64,000 nt of DNA from JADJNY01 sp046349615. GTDB taxonomy: Bacteria; Planctomycetota; UBA1135; GCA-002686595. The stretch is from NCBI GenBank assembly GCA_046349615.1, contig JAXMBZ010000001.1, positions 1 through 64,000 of the forward strand, in the 5' to 3' direction. Below are positions 8,708-17,958 of the stretch, in pieces. The notes under the pieces are model-generated. The model ran no database searches, was not told the origin of the DNA, and was given only the letters and a program-made list of their open reading frames with translations. The translations under genes were made by a program, and so were the position numbers. Position 1 is the first letter of the stretch. Each line of letters opens with the position of its first letter.

Positions 8708-11700
8708 GCACGAACCACGACGCGGACGCGACCCTGTCCGAGACCACGATGATCGCCGACGGCGAAGTGCGCGGAGCGAAGCGTTTCTGGAAGAGCCTCG
8801 ACGAGGTCGACGGCCGCGAGACGTTCGAGCAGTTCGTGCAGCGCGAGTACCCCTCGCAGTCGCACGTCTTCCAGGATCCGCCGCAGCGCCGCGAGTTCTT
8901 GAAGCTCATGGGCGCGTCGCTCGCGCTCGCGGGCGTCACGGCCGCGTGCACGCGTCAGCCGAAGGAGAAGATCTACGCCTACGCGAAGAACCCCGAGAGC
9001 ACGCTCCCGGGCAAGGCGCTCTACTTCGCGACGACGATGCCGTGGGGCGCGGGCGCGCTCGGTCTCGTCGTCGAGAGCCACGAAGGCCGTCCGACGAAGA
9101 TCGAGGGCAACGAGCTCCACCCGTCGAGCCTCGGCGCGACGGACGTGACCGCGCAGGCGACGGTGCTCGGGCTCTACGACCCGCAGCGTTCGCAGAACCT
9201 CTTCGAACGCGCGACGATCCGCACCTGGAGCGACTTCTGCGCCGGCCTCAAGGCTGCGCTCGGCGAGGAGACCTCGTCGCAAGGCGCGGGCGTGCGCATC
9301 CTCACGGGATCGGTGGTGTCGCCGACGCTCGAGGCGCAGATCCAAGAGGTCTTGAAGGCCTACCCGAAGGCGCGCTGGGTCGTGTGGGAGCCGGTCAACC
9401 GCGACCACGCTCGCCGCGGAGCGATGATGGCGTTCGGGCGCGACGTCGACGTGCTCCCCGACCTCGAGAAGGCGTCCGTCGTGCTCTCGCTCGAGGCCGA
9501 CTTCCTCGCCGGTCCCGAAGGCGTGCGCAACACGAAGGCGTTCTCGAAGCGCCGCAAGGTGCGTGCGGGCGGCGTCGTCGAGATGAACCGCCTCTACGTC
9601 GCGGAGAGCGCGCCGTCGATCACGGGCGCGAGCGCGGATCACCGCCTCGCGATCCGTTCGAGCGACGTCGATGCGTTCGCGCGCAAGGTCGCGCGCGCGC
9701 TCGGCGTGAAGAACGTCGGCGGTGCCGAAGCCGCGGACGCGCGCCTCGACCGCTTCGCGGAGGCCGTCGCGAAGGACCTCGCCGCGCACAAGGGCGCGTC
9801 GCTCGTCTTGGCGGGTGCGAGCCAGCCGCCGCACGTGCACGCGCTCGCGCACGCGATGAACGCGGCGCTCGGCAACGTGGGCAAGACGCTCGCGTACGTT
9901 CCGCCCGCCGAGGCGGCCAACGCCGGTCACCTCGAAGGGCTGCAGCAGCTCGTGCAGGAGATGAACTCGGGCGCCGTGCGCCTGCTCGTCGTCTCCGACA
10001 CGAACCCCGTCTACACCGCGCCCGCGGACCTCGGCTTCGCGGACGCGCTCGCCAAGGTGAAGCTGCGCGTCCACCACGGGCTCTACCGCGACGAGACCGC
10101 GCTCGGTTGCGACTGGCACGTCAACGCGGCGCACTACCTCGAGAGCTGGAGCGATGCGCGCGCCGTCGACGGCACGCTGTCGCTCGTCCAGCCGCTGATC
10201 GCGCCGCTCTACAACGGCAAGACCGCGCACGAAGTCGTCGCCGCGCTCGTCGAGAAGACGACGATGTCGCCCTACGACATCGTGCGCGAGCACTGGCAGA
10301 AGGCGCTCGGCGCCGAGGGCTTCGAAGCGAAGTGGCGGCGCGCGCTCCACGACGGCGTGCTCGCGGGCTCCGCGGCGAACGCGCTCTCGGTCGAGCTGCA
10401 GAACCTCCAACTCCCGGCGCCGACGCCGGTGCAGGGGATGGAGCTCACGTTCGTGCCCGATCCGTCGATCCACGACGGTCGCTACGCGCTGAACGGCTGG
10501 CTGCAGGAGCTCCCCAAGCCGCTGACGAAGCTGACTTGGGACAACGTCGTGCAGCTCTCGCCCGCGACCGCGAAGCGCCTCGGCATCGAGTCGGGCGACG
10601 TGGTCGAGCTCGAGCTCGCGGGCCGCAAGGTCCGCGGCCCCGCTTGGATCCAGCCCGGACAGGCGGACGACTCCGTGCAGATCGCGCTCGGCTTCGGGCG
10701 CACGCAGGCGGGCTCGTTCGCGACGAACCTCGGCTTCGACGCGTACCAGCTCCGCACGAGCACGGGCGCGTGGATCGCCGGCGGCCTCCAGGTCCGCAAG
10801 ACGGGCGACACGATCAAGCTCGCGTCGACGCAGGGGCACGACCGCCTCGACGTCACGCCGGAAGGGATCGCGATCGAGGGCCGCAAGAACGACGTCCTCC
10901 GCGTCGGCACGATCGATCGCTTCCGCCAGGCGCCCGAGGCGTACTACCTCTCCGCCGAGGAAGCCGCTCACCACGGCGAAGGCCACGGTGAGGGCGACAC
11001 GTCGATCTATCCCAAGCACGCGCGCGGCGAGTACGCGTGGGGGATGGTGATCGACCTGAACGCGTGCACCGCGTGCAACGCGTGCGTGATCGCCTGCCAG
11101 TCCGAGAACAACATCCCGGTCGTCGGCAAGAAGGAGATCCTGCGCGGTCGCGAGATGCACTGGATCCGCATCGACCGCTACTTCGAGGGCGATCGCGAGC
11201 GTCCGCGCATCCACGCGCAGCCGCTACCGTGCATGCAGTGCGAGAACGCGCCGTGCGAGACGGTCTGTCCCGTCGCGGCGACGTCGCACGGGCCGGAAGG
11301 CCTCAACGAGATGACGTACAACCGCTGCGTCGGCACTCGTTACTGCGCGAACAACTGCCCGTACAAGGTCCGCCGCTTCAACTTCTTCCTCTACTCCGAC
11401 TACTCGACGGAGTCGCTGAAGCTCGGCCGCAACCCCGACGTCACGGTCCGCTCGCGCGGCGTGATGGAGAAGTGCACCTACTGCGTCCAGCGCATCAACC
11501 GCGCTCGGCTCGCGGCGCACAAGCAAGGCAGGAAGGTCGAGGACGGCGCCATCGTCACGGCCTGCCAGCAGGTCTGCCCGGCCGACGCGATCGTCTTCGG
11601 CAACGTCGACGATCCGAAGAGCCGCGTGGCCGCGCTCAAGGCGCAGCCGCACAACTTCGGCCTGCTCGCCGAGCTCAACACGTTCCCGCGCACGACCTAC

Positions 11701-11748
11701 CTCGGGAAGGTCGTGAACCCGAACCCGGAACTGGAACCTTCGGCCTGA
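8704..11748 (+). CDS. actB: Alternative complex III iron-sulfur/molybdopterin-like subunit ActB
   Basis: The 1014-residue protein is the usual ActB fusion. After an N-terminal tail comes a Tat motif, RREFLKLMG (Arg62-Arg63), then a molybdopterin-oxidoreductase-like region (about 80-760) that in this family lacks the cofactor. The C-terminal ferredoxin part begins near residue 787 with CTACNACVIAC and continues with CMQCENAPCETVCP, CVGTRYCANNCP, CTYCVQR and CQQVCPADA, enough cysteines for four Fe-S clusters. It is exported by Tat and lies on the periplasmic face. It is translationally coupled to actA by ATGA. Length and domain order are normal. Confidence 0.95.
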   Translation: MSTNHDADATLSETTMIADGEVRGAKRFWKSLDEVDGRETFEQFVQREYPSQSHVFQDPPQRREFLKLMGASLALAGVTAACTRQPKEKIYAYAKNPESTLPGKALYFATTMPWGAGALGLVVESHEGRPTKIEGNELHPSSLGATDVTAQATVLGLYDPQRSQNLFERATIRTWSDFCAGLKAALGEETSSQGAGVRILTGSVVSPTLEAQIQEVLKAYPKARWVVWEPVNRDHARRGAMMAFGRDVDVLPDLEKASVVLSLEADFLAGPEGVRNTKAFSKRRKVRAGGVVEMNRLYVAESAPSITGASADHRLAIRSSDVDAFARKVARALGVKNVGGAEAADARLDRFAEAVAKDLAAHKGASLVLAGASQPPHVHALAHAMNAALGNVGKTLAYVPPAEAANAGHLEGLQQLVQEMNSGAVRLLVVSDTNPVYTAPADLGFADALAKVKLRVHHGLYRDETALGCDWHVNAAHYLESWSDARAVDGTLSLVQPLIAPLYNGKTAHEVVAALVEKTTMSPYDIVREHWQKALGAEGFEAKWRRALHDGVLAGSAANALSVELQNLQLPAPTPVQGMELTFVPDPSIHDGRYALNGWLQELPKPLTKLTWDNVVQLSPATAKRLGIESGDVVELELAGRKVRGPAWIQPGQADDSVQIALGFGRTQAGSFATNLGFDAYQLRTSTGAWIAGGLQVRKTGDTIKLASTQGHDRLDVTPEGIAIEGRKNDVLRVGTIDRFRQAPEAYYLSAEEAAHHGEGHGEGDTSIYPKHARGEYAWGMVIDLNACTACNACVIACQSENNIPVVGKKEILRGREMHWIRIDRYFEGDRERPRIHAQPLPCMQCENAPCETVCPVAATSHGPEGLNEMTYNRCVGTRYCANNCPYKVRRFNFFLYSDYSTESLKLGRNPDVTVRSRGVMEKCTYCVQRINRARLAAHKQGRKVEDGAIVTACQQVCPADAIVFGNVDDPKSRVAALKAQPHNFGLLAELNTFPRTTYLGKVVNPNPELEPSA

Positions 11749-11815
11749 TCCCCGCCTCGCGAGCGCACGCTCCAGCGCGCGCTCGCCGCACGACCCCAGC
11801 ACCCCCCGCATAGGC

Positions 11816-13210
11816 ATGAGCCAGTCCACTCATCACGCCGACCAGGACGCGTTGATCGGTCCGGGCCACACGATGGCCACGCTGACCGACAAGATCAGCG
11901 ACATCGTCCTGACGAAGAAGCACCCGCTTCAGTGGTTCGCGATCACGGGCATCGCGGCCATCTTCGCCAGCCTCCTGGCGCTGACGGTCTTGAACCTCTT
12001 CTTCACCGGCATCGGCGTCTGGGGTCCCAACAACCCGGTGGGTTGGGGCTTCGACATCATCAACTTCGTTTGGTGGATCGGCATCGGCCACGCCGGAACG
12101 CTGATCTCGGCGATCCTCCTCCTGCTGCGGCAGGAGTGGCGCACGTCGATCAACCGCTCGGCCGAGGCGATGACCGTGTTCGCCGTGATGTGCGCGGGCA
12201 TGTACCCGCTCTTGCACACCGGTCGTCCGTGGCTCGCGTACTGGCTGCTCCCCATCCCGAACTCGATGGGCATGTGGCCGCAGTTCCGCTCGCCGCTGAT
12301 CTGGGACGTGTTCGCCGTGTCGACGTATGCGACGGTGAGCATGCTCTTCTGGTACGTCGGTCTCATCCCCGACTTCGCCGTGCTCCGCGACAAGGCGACG
12401 AAGAAGATCCAGAAGGTCGTCTACGGGATGCTCGCGCTCGGCTGGCGCAACGCCGCGCGTCACTGGGACCGCTACGAGACCGCGTACCTGCTCCTCGCGG
12501 GCATGTCGACGCCGCTCGTGCTCTCGGTGCACACGGTGGTCAGCTTCGACTTCGCCGCGGGCATCGTGCCCGGTTGGCACACGACCGTGTTCCCGCCGTA
12601 CTTCGTCGCGGGCGCCATCTTCGCGGGCTTCGCGATGGTGCTCACGCTCTCGATCCCGCTGCGCATCTGGTACGGCGTCGACGACCTGATCACGGACAAG
12701 CACCTGGACAACATGGCCAAGGTGCTCCTCGCGACGGGCTGGATCGTCACCTACGGCTACGGGGTCGAAGCGTTCATGTGCTTCTACTCGGGCAGCACCT
12801 ACGAGGAGTTCATGCTGCTCAACCGACTGAAGGGCCCCTACGCCTTCCAGTACTGGTCGCTGCTCCTCACGAACTGCGTGCTGCCGCAGATCATGTGGAT
12901 CCCGAAGCTGCGCCGGAACATCTGGGCGCTCTACTTCGTGGCGATGTCCGTGAACATCGGCATGTGGCTCGAGCGCTACGTGATCATCGTGGTCAGCCTC
13001 CACCGCGACTTCCTCCCGTCGTCGTGGGGCATGTACGCCGGCTCGCGTTGGGACTGGGCGATGTTCCTCGGCACGCTCGGCTTCTTCACGACCATGTTCA
13101 TGCTGTTCATCCGGTTCCTGCCCATGATCTCGATCGCCGAGATGAAGGCGCTCGTTCCGCACAAGCCCGGGCTCACCACGGGCTCCCGCCAGGCGGCGGC
13201 GCACCACTGA
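11816..13210 (+). CDS. actC: Alternative complex III NrfD-like membrane subunit ActC
   Basis: The 464-residue integral membrane protein of the NrfD/PsrC family has about ten hydrophobic helices. Conserved features are FDIINFVWWIGIGHAGTLISAILLLLR in helix 2 (with the His of the quinol site), MTVFAVMCAG, and a pair of helices around WIVTYGYGVEAFMCFYSG. ActC is one of two quinol-binding membrane subunits of alternative complex III. The gene follows actB after 67 bp. Length agrees with known ActC proteins. The start is the first ATG after a short GC-rich spacer. Confidence 0.93.
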   Translation: MSQSTHHADQDALIGPGHTMATLTDKISDIVLTKKHPLQWFAITGIAAIFASLLALTVLNLFFTGIGVWGPNNPVGWGFDIINFVWWIGIGHAGTLISAILLLLRQEWRTSINRSAEAMTVFAVMCAGMYPLLHTGRPWLAYWLLPIPNSMGMWPQFRSPLIWDVFAVSTYATVSMLFWYVGLIPDFAVLRDKATKKIQKVVYGMLALGWRNAARHWDRYETAYLLLAGMSTPLVLSVHTVVSFDFAAGIVPGWHTTVFPPYFVAGAIFAGFAMVLTLSIPLRIWYGVDDLITDKHLDNMAKVLLATGWIVTYGYGVEAFMCFYSGSTYEEFMLLNRLKGPYAFQYWSLLLTNCVLPQIMWIPKLRRNIWALYFVAMSVNIGMWLERYVIIVVSLHRDFLPSSWGMYAGSRWDWAMFLGTLGFFTTMFMLFIRFLPMISIAEMKALVPHKPGLTTGSRQAAAHH

Positions 13211-13220
13211 GGTACGCGAC

Positions 13221-13769
13221 ATGAGCTCCCCCCAAGCGAACGCCTCCCCGATCTACGGCTATCTCGCCGAGTTCGACGACAAGGACGCGCTCTTCGCCTG
13301 CGCGAAGGCCGCGCGAGCGAACGGCTTCACGGACATCGAGGCCTACACGCCGACGCCGCTGCACGGTCTGCCCGAGATCCTCGGGTACAAGAACTACATG
13401 CCGCACCTGGTCTTCCTGGGCGGCTTGGTCGGCGTGGTGACCGGGTTCGGCCTCTGCTACTGGGCCTCGGTGATCGAGTACCCGCTCAACATCGGCGGCA
13501 AGCCGTTCAACAGCTGGCCCGCGTTCGTGGTGCCGACCTTCGAGACGATGATCCTCTTCGCCTCGCTCACCGCGGTGTTCGGGATGCTCGTCCTGAACGG
13601 GCTCCCGCAGCCCTACCACCCGGTCTTCAACGTCGAGAAGTTCGCGCGCTGCTCGAGCGACCGGTTCTTCTTCATCGTGCTCTCGCGCGATCCCAAGTTC
13701 GATCTGCAGAACACGCGGCGGTTCCTCGCCGACCAGAAGGCTCTCTCCGTCGACGAGGTGCCGCATTGA
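13221..13769 (+). CDS. actD: Alternative complex III DUF3341 subunit ActD
   Basis: The 182-residue DUF3341 protein has a cytoplasmic ferredoxin-like N-terminal part (IYGYLAEFDDKDALFACAKAARANGF) and two transmembrane helices (about 70-92 and 110-135). The conserved end FNVEKFARCSSDRFFFIV follows. This is the ActD signature; the subunit packs against ActC and ActF. It starts 10 bp after actC, and its stop overlaps the actE start by 4 bp. Confidence 0.93.
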   Translation: MSSPQANASPIYGYLAEFDDKDALFACAKAARANGFTDIEAYTPTPLHGLPEILGYKNYMPHLVFLGGLVGVVTGFGLCYWASVIEYPLNIGGKPFNSWPAFVVPTFETMILFASLTAVFGMLVLNGLPQPYHPVFNVEKFARCSSDRFFFIVLSRDPKFDLQNTRRFLADQKALSVDEVPH

Positions 13770-14410
13770 AGCTCCACCACGCCGCCCTCGCGGCCTTCCT
13801 CGGGCTCGCGTTCGCGTCCTGCCGCCAGGACATGCACGACCAGCCCAAGCACAAGCCGTTCACCGGCTCCGTGCTCTTCAAGGACCACCGCTCTGCTCGT
13901 CCGCTCGTCGCCGGCACCGTCGCACGCGGGCAACTGATGGACGACGAGCACTACTTCACGGGCAAGATCGACGGCAAGCCCGCCGAGACGTTCCCCGCCG
14001 CGCTCGCCGATGCGTTCGGCGGCGGCGCGGACTGGCAGTCGCGCATGCTCGCGCGCGGTCACGAGCGCTTCCAAATCCAGTGCACTCCCTGCCACGGCAG
14101 CGTAGGCGACGGGAACGGCATGGTCGTCCAGCGCGGAATGAAGCGCCCGCCCTCGTACCACATCGACCGACTCCAGAAGTCGCCGCCGGGCTACTTCTTC
14201 GACGTCATCACCAACGGCTTCGGCGCGATGATCGATCAGAAGGACCGGATCAAGGTCGAGGATCGCTGGGCGATCGTCGCCTACGTCCGCGCGCTGCAGC
14301 AGTCGCAGAACACGCTCTACGCGGACCTGTCCGCCGAGCAGCGCGACGAGCTCGATCACCCGAAGCCGCGCACCGAAGGTCAGACCCACGAGACGCAGCA
14401 CGGCCGCTGA
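13766..14410 (+). CDS. actE: Alternative complex III monoheme cytochrome c lipoprotein ActE
   Basis: The 214-residue protein starts at a TTG codon overlapping the actD stop (TTGA). This start gives a proper lipoprotein signal, LGLAFASC, with the lipid-bearing Cys near residue 19. One CTPCH heme motif lies near residue 106 in a cytochrome c domain with GVGDGNG-like loops, and a candidate Met ligand follows. ActE is the membrane-tethered cytochrome that passes electrons out of the complex. The rare start and overlap suggest tight dependence on actD translation. Confidence 0.92.
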   Translation: MKLHHAALAAFLGLAFASCRQDMHDQPKHKPFTGSVLFKDHRSARPLVAGTVARGQLMDDEHYFTGKIDGKPAETFPAALADAFGGGADWQSRMLARGHERFQIQCTPCHGSVGDGNGMVVQRGMKRPPSYHIDRLQKSPPGYFFDVITNGFGAMIDQKDRIKVEDRWAIVAYVRALQQSQNTLYADLSAEQRDELDHPKPRTEGQTHETQHGR

Positions 14411-14425
14411 GCCGCCACGAGCCTC

Positions 14426-15619
14426 ATGAACACGATCAGCGAATCCTCGCGCTCGCGCCTCGACAGCCTGATGAAGATCGGCGTCGGCGTCGGAATCCTC
14501 GGCGCTCTCGCCGTCGGACTCGGCCTCGCGCAAAACGTCGACGCGAACAAGCCTCAGTTCCTGCAGTCCTACCTCTACGCGTACCTCTTCTGGCTCGGCC
14601 TCTCGCTGGGCTCGCTCGCGTTCGGGATCCTGCACTTCCTCACCGGCGGACGGTGGGGGATCCGTCTCGAGCGAATCCTCCAGGCGGGCATGGGCACGCT
14701 GCCGTTGATGGCGCTGCTCTTCCTTCCGATCTGGATGAACATGCAGGAGCTCTACTCGTGGTCGCGTCCCGGCGCGATGGACAGCGAGCTCATGCACAAG
14801 AAGGCGTTCTGGCTGAACGCGAGCGGCTGGACGACGCGCATCTTCATCTACTTCGCCATCTGGATGTTCTGCGCGTGGCTGCTCACGAGCCGCGGCAAGA
14901 AGCGCGACGCGACGGGCGACAAGAACGCCGAGAGCGGCGTGCGCTTCCTCGCGGGTCCGATGATCATCCTCCACGTCCTCGCCGTCACCTTCGCGGTGAT
15001 CGACTGGGCGATGTCGCTCGAGCCGGCGTGGTTCTCGACGATGTTCGGCGTGATCTTCGTCGCGGGTCAGGGCATCTCGACGCTCGCGTTCTCGGTGCTC
15101 ATCTGCGCCTGGCTTCGCAAGGACGAGCAGTTCGGCAAGCTCTTCGGCGCCGATCACTTCCACGACCTCGGAACGCTGATGTTCGCGTTCTCGATGTTCT
15201 GGACGTACACGAGCTTCTCGCAGTACCTGATCATCTGGTCGGGCAACATCGCGGAGGAGACGCCGTGGTATCTGCACCGCACGGGCCACGGTTGGCAGTA
15301 CGTCGCGATCTCGCTCGTGGCGCTCGGCTGGTTCCTGCCGTTCCTGCTCCTGATGCAGCGCAAGATCAAGCGCCAGGCGCACCTGCTCGTCGGCGTCGCC
15401 GTGATCGTGATCGTCGCGCGGCACTTCGACCTCTACTGGCAGATCGGCCCGGCGTTCCACCACGACGGCTTCCACGGTCCGCACTGGATGGACCTCGCGA
15501 TGCCGTTCGCCATCGGCGGGTTCTGGCTCGCGCTGTTCTCGTGGCTGCTCAAGGCACGCCCGATCACGAACAACCAGGTGGAGATGATCCACGCGGAAGC
15601 CCACGCGGCCCATCACTGA
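14426..15619 (+). CDS. actF: Alternative complex III second NrfD-like membrane subunit ActF
   Basis: The 397-residue polytopic protein has about ten helices. Typical ActF segments are QSYLYAYLFWLGLSLGSLA, the loop ELYSWSRPGAM, and WYLHRTGHGWQYVAISLVALGWFLPFLLL. It is homologous to ActC and forms the other half of the membrane core of alternative complex III. It starts 15 bp after actE. A His-rich tail (AEAHAAHH) ends the protein. Length is normal. Confidence 0.92.
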   Translation: MNTISESSRSRLDSLMKIGVGVGILGALAVGLGLAQNVDANKPQFLQSYLYAYLFWLGLSLGSLAFGILHFLTGGRWGIRLERILQAGMGTLPLMALLFLPIWMNMQELYSWSRPGAMDSELMHKKAFWLNASGWTTRIFIYFAIWMFCAWLLTSRGKKRDATGDKNAESGVRFLAGPMIILHVLAVTFAVIDWAMSLEPAWFSTMFGVIFVAGQGISTLAFSVLICAWLRKDEQFGKLFGADHFHDLGTLMFAFSMFWTYTSFSQYLIIWSGNIAEETPWYLHRTGHGWQYVAISLVALGWFLPFLLLMQRKIKRQAHLLVGVAVIVIVARHFDLYWQIGPAFHHDGFHGPHWMDLAMPFAIGGFWLALFSWLLKARPITNNQVEMIHAEAHAAHH

Positions 15620-15634
15620 TCGACGAGGATCCCC

Positions 15635-16090
15635 GTGAAGCACACCACCCAAGCCCTGGGCAACGACCACGAGCGCACCGACGCGCACGTCGCTCCGCTC
15701 GTGCAATTCCTGATCTTCCTCGCGGTCGTCTGCGGAGGCAGCTTCTACGCGATGCACCTGCTGCTCGACTGGTTCAGGCAGCAGCCGGTCCCGCTCGCGG
15801 GCAACGTCGAGCACCCGCTCGCCGAAGGCCGCGTGCAGCCGCCCGAGCCGCGCCTCGAGCTCGCGCGCGACGCGCGTGGGAACTTCCTCGTCGGCAAGAG
15901 CGAGGCGCATCCCGAGGTCGGCCAGAACTTCACGGCTCAGACGCTCAACGGACTCCACGCCCGCGAGACCGACCAGCTTTCGAGCTACGGCTGGGTCGAC
16001 AAGGAGGGCAAGGTCGCGCACATCCCGATCGAGAAGGCGATCGAACTCACCCTCAAGAAGGGTCTCCCGGTCGCGGAGAAGAAGCGCTGA
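15635..16090 (+). CDS. Small single-span membrane protein of the act-cox operon
   Basis: The 151-residue protein begins at GTG 15635, has one transmembrane helix (about residues 22-44) and a periplasmic tail. The tail carries EPRLELARD, a linking segment with an E-T-D-Q-L-SSYGWVDKEGKV core, and IPIEKAIEL followed by KKGLPV. From memory, this SYGWxD...IPIxxAM pattern recurs in small proteins beside SCO and oxidase genes in other phyla, but I know of no function. It lies 15 bp after actF and 28 bp before sco. A role in assembly or docking between complex III and the oxidase is a guess from position. Confidence 0.75.
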   Translation: MKHTTQALGNDHERTDAHVAPLVQFLIFLAVVCGGSFYAMHLLLDWFRQQPVPLAGNVEHPLAEGRVQPPEPRLELARDARGNFLVGKSEAHPEVGQNFTAQTLNGLHARETDQLSSYGWVDKEGKVAHIPIEKAIELTLKKGLPVAEKKR

Positions 16091-16118
16091 GTCGAGCGCG
16101 CAGCGTCCCCGTCCCCCG

Positions 16119-17009
16119 ATGAAGCACCTGATCCGCAATGCACGCGCGCTCCTGGCTCTCGGAGCGCTCTTGTTCGGCGCGGCGCCCGCCTTCGCGGGCG
16201 ACCCCGAGCACGTCGCGCGCATTCGCGAGTCGGTGGCGTTCGATCAGAAGCTCGGCGCGGAACTCGACCTGACCCTCTCCTTCCTCGACGAGGAGGGCCG
16301 CTCGGTCAAGCTCGGCGACTTCTTCGGCAAGAAGCCCGTGCTCGTCACGCCGATCTACTTCGGCTGCCCGCAGCTCTGCACGCAGGTCTTGAACGGCCTC
16401 GTCGACGGCTTGAAGGAGATGAGCCTCGAGCCCGGGCGCGACTATCAGATCGTCAGCTTCTCGATCAACCCGCTCGAGAAACCCGAGCTCGCCAAAGAGA
16501 AGAAGGCCTCGTACCTCGAGCTCCTCGGCAAGCCCGAGGCCGCGAGCGCGTGGCACTTCCTCTGCCCCGATCCGGCCCGCAACACGCCGCCCGTCGAAGG
16601 CAAGGACGGCGATCACGCGTGGCACAACGCGTCCGTCGACGCGCTCACGGCGAAGCTCGGTTTCCGCTACGCCTACGACCCCGAGATCGCGCAGTACGCG
16701 CATGCCGCCGGCGTCGTGGTCGCGACGCCCGAAGGCCAAGTCTCGAAGTACCTCTACGGCATCCACTTCCTGCCGCGCGACCTGCGTCTCGCCATCGTCG
16801 ATTCGTCCAACGGCAAGGTCGGCACGATCGCCGACCAGCTGTTCCTCTGGATCTGCTACCACTACGACCCGCTGAGCGGCAAATACAGCTTTGCCGTCGT
16901 GAACACGGTGAGGGCGCTCTCCGTGCTCACGGTCCTCGGATTGATCACCTACCTCGTGATCAACCTCCGACGTGAACGCGCGGCGGCGCGGTTGCAGGCA
17001 GGAGGCTGA
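16119..17009 (+). CDS. sco: SCO1/SenC copper chaperone for cytochrome oxidase
   Basis: The 296-residue protein has a signal peptide (ending near APAFAG), a thioredoxin-like SCO domain with the copper-binding CPQLC motif (CXXXC), and the distal His in GIHFLPRDLR. Unusually for short SCO proteins, it also ends with a membrane helix (about 265-287) and a basic tail. SCO proteins load the CuA site of subunit II, and coxB with a CuA site follows immediately, 7 bp downstream. Start ATG 16119 gives the full signal peptide. Confidence 0.9.
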   Translation: MKHLIRNARALLALGALLFGAAPAFAGDPEHVARIRESVAFDQKLGAELDLTLSFLDEEGRSVKLGDFFGKKPVLVTPIYFGCPQLCTQVLNGLVDGLKEMSLEPGRDYQIVSFSINPLEKPELAKEKKASYLELLGKPEAASAWHFLCPDPARNTPPVEGKDGDHAWHNASVDALTAKLGFRYAYDPEIAQYAHAAGVVVATPEGQVSKYLYGIHFLPRDLRLAIVDSSNGKVGTIADQLFLWICYHYDPLSGKYSFAVVNTVRALSVLTVLGLITYLVINLRRERAAARLQAGG

Positions 17010-17016
17010 GCCCAAC

Positions 17017-17958
17017 ATGCCCCAAGAACTCCCCCTGACACCTCCGTCCGCCTCGACGTTCGCGCCGCAGGTCGACGGTCTCTACTGGTTCCTCGTGATC
17101 CTGAGCACGGTGGTCACGGTCGGCATTTTCGCCGCGGCCCTGTTCCTCTCGATCCGCTATCGCCGTCGTCCCGGTGTCGCGCCTGGAAACATCGAGGGCT
17201 CGCTCAAGCTCGAGCTGCTCTGGTCGTTCATCCCCGGCGTGCTCGCGATCGGCATCTTCGCGTGGGGCGCGAAGGTGTACTTCTACGCCGCCAAGCCGCC
17301 CAAGGACGTGATGGACTTCTACGTCTCGGGCAAGCAGTGGATGTGGAAGGTCCAGCACCCGACGGGACAAAAGGAGATCAACGACCTCCACATCCCCGTC
17401 GGTCGCGCGATCCGTTTGACGATGACGTCCGAGGACGTGCTCCACAGCTATTGGATCCCGGCGTTCCGTCTGAAGAAGGACACCGTGCCCGGCCGCTACA
17501 CCGAAATGTGGTTCCAGGCGACGAAGCCCGGCAAGTACCACATCCAATGCGCCGAGTACTGCGGCACGAAGCACTCCGGGATGATCGGCGAGTGCTACGT
17601 GCTGGAGCCCGAGGAGTACCAGCGCTGGCTCTCCGGCAACACGGGCGAAGCGCCCGAGGTCGCGGGCCAGAAGCTGTTCGAGAACCTGCGCTGCGTGACC
17701 TGCCACATGGCGGGGCCCGGACAGCGCGGACCCGAGCTCGTCGGCGTCTACGGGACGAAGGTGGCGCTCGAAGGCGGCGGCGAAGCCGTCGTGAACGACG
17801 AATACATCCGCGAGTCGATCCTGAAGCCGCTCGCGAAGGTGGTGAAGGGCTTCCAGCCCGTCATGAACACCTATGAAGGCCAGGTCGGCGAGGAAGAGAT
17901 CATGCAACTCGTCGCCTACATCAAGTCCCTGAAGGCTCAGGGCGGAGGCAAGCAGTGA
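17017..17958 (+). CDS. coxB: Cytochrome c oxidase subunit II with fused cytochrome c (caa3 type)
   Basis: The 313-residue protein has two N-terminal helices, a cupredoxin domain with the complete CuA motif CAEYCGTKHSGM (about 178-189), and a C-terminal cytochrome c domain with CVTCH (about 228) and a Met in GFQPVMNTYEG as the likely axial ligand. The fused cytochrome defines the caa3 type, so the oxidase can take electrons directly from alternative complex III. The start is supported by CAGGAGG 10 nt upstream. The stop overlaps the coxA start. Confidence 0.95.
   Translation: MPQELPLTPPSASTFAPQVDGLYWFLVILSTVVTVGIFAAALFLSIRYRRRPGVAPGNIEGSLKLELLWSFIPGVLAIGIFAWGAKVYFYAAKPPKDVMDFYVSGKQWMWKVQHPTGQKEINDLHIPVGRAIRLTMTSEDVLHSYWIPAFRLKKDTVPGRYTEMWFQATKPGKYHIQCAEYCGTKHSGMIGECYVLEPEEYQRWLSGNTGEAPEVAGQKLFENLRCVTCHMAGPGQRGPELVGVYGTKVALEGGGEAVVNDEYIRESILKPLAKVVKGFQPVMNTYEGQVGEEEIMQLVAYIKSLKAQGGGKQ

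Noticed and set aside
15154..15369. Short minus-strand frames inside actF and other respiratory genes
   Set aside because: They have no start signals and sit opposite strongly conserved membrane proteins.
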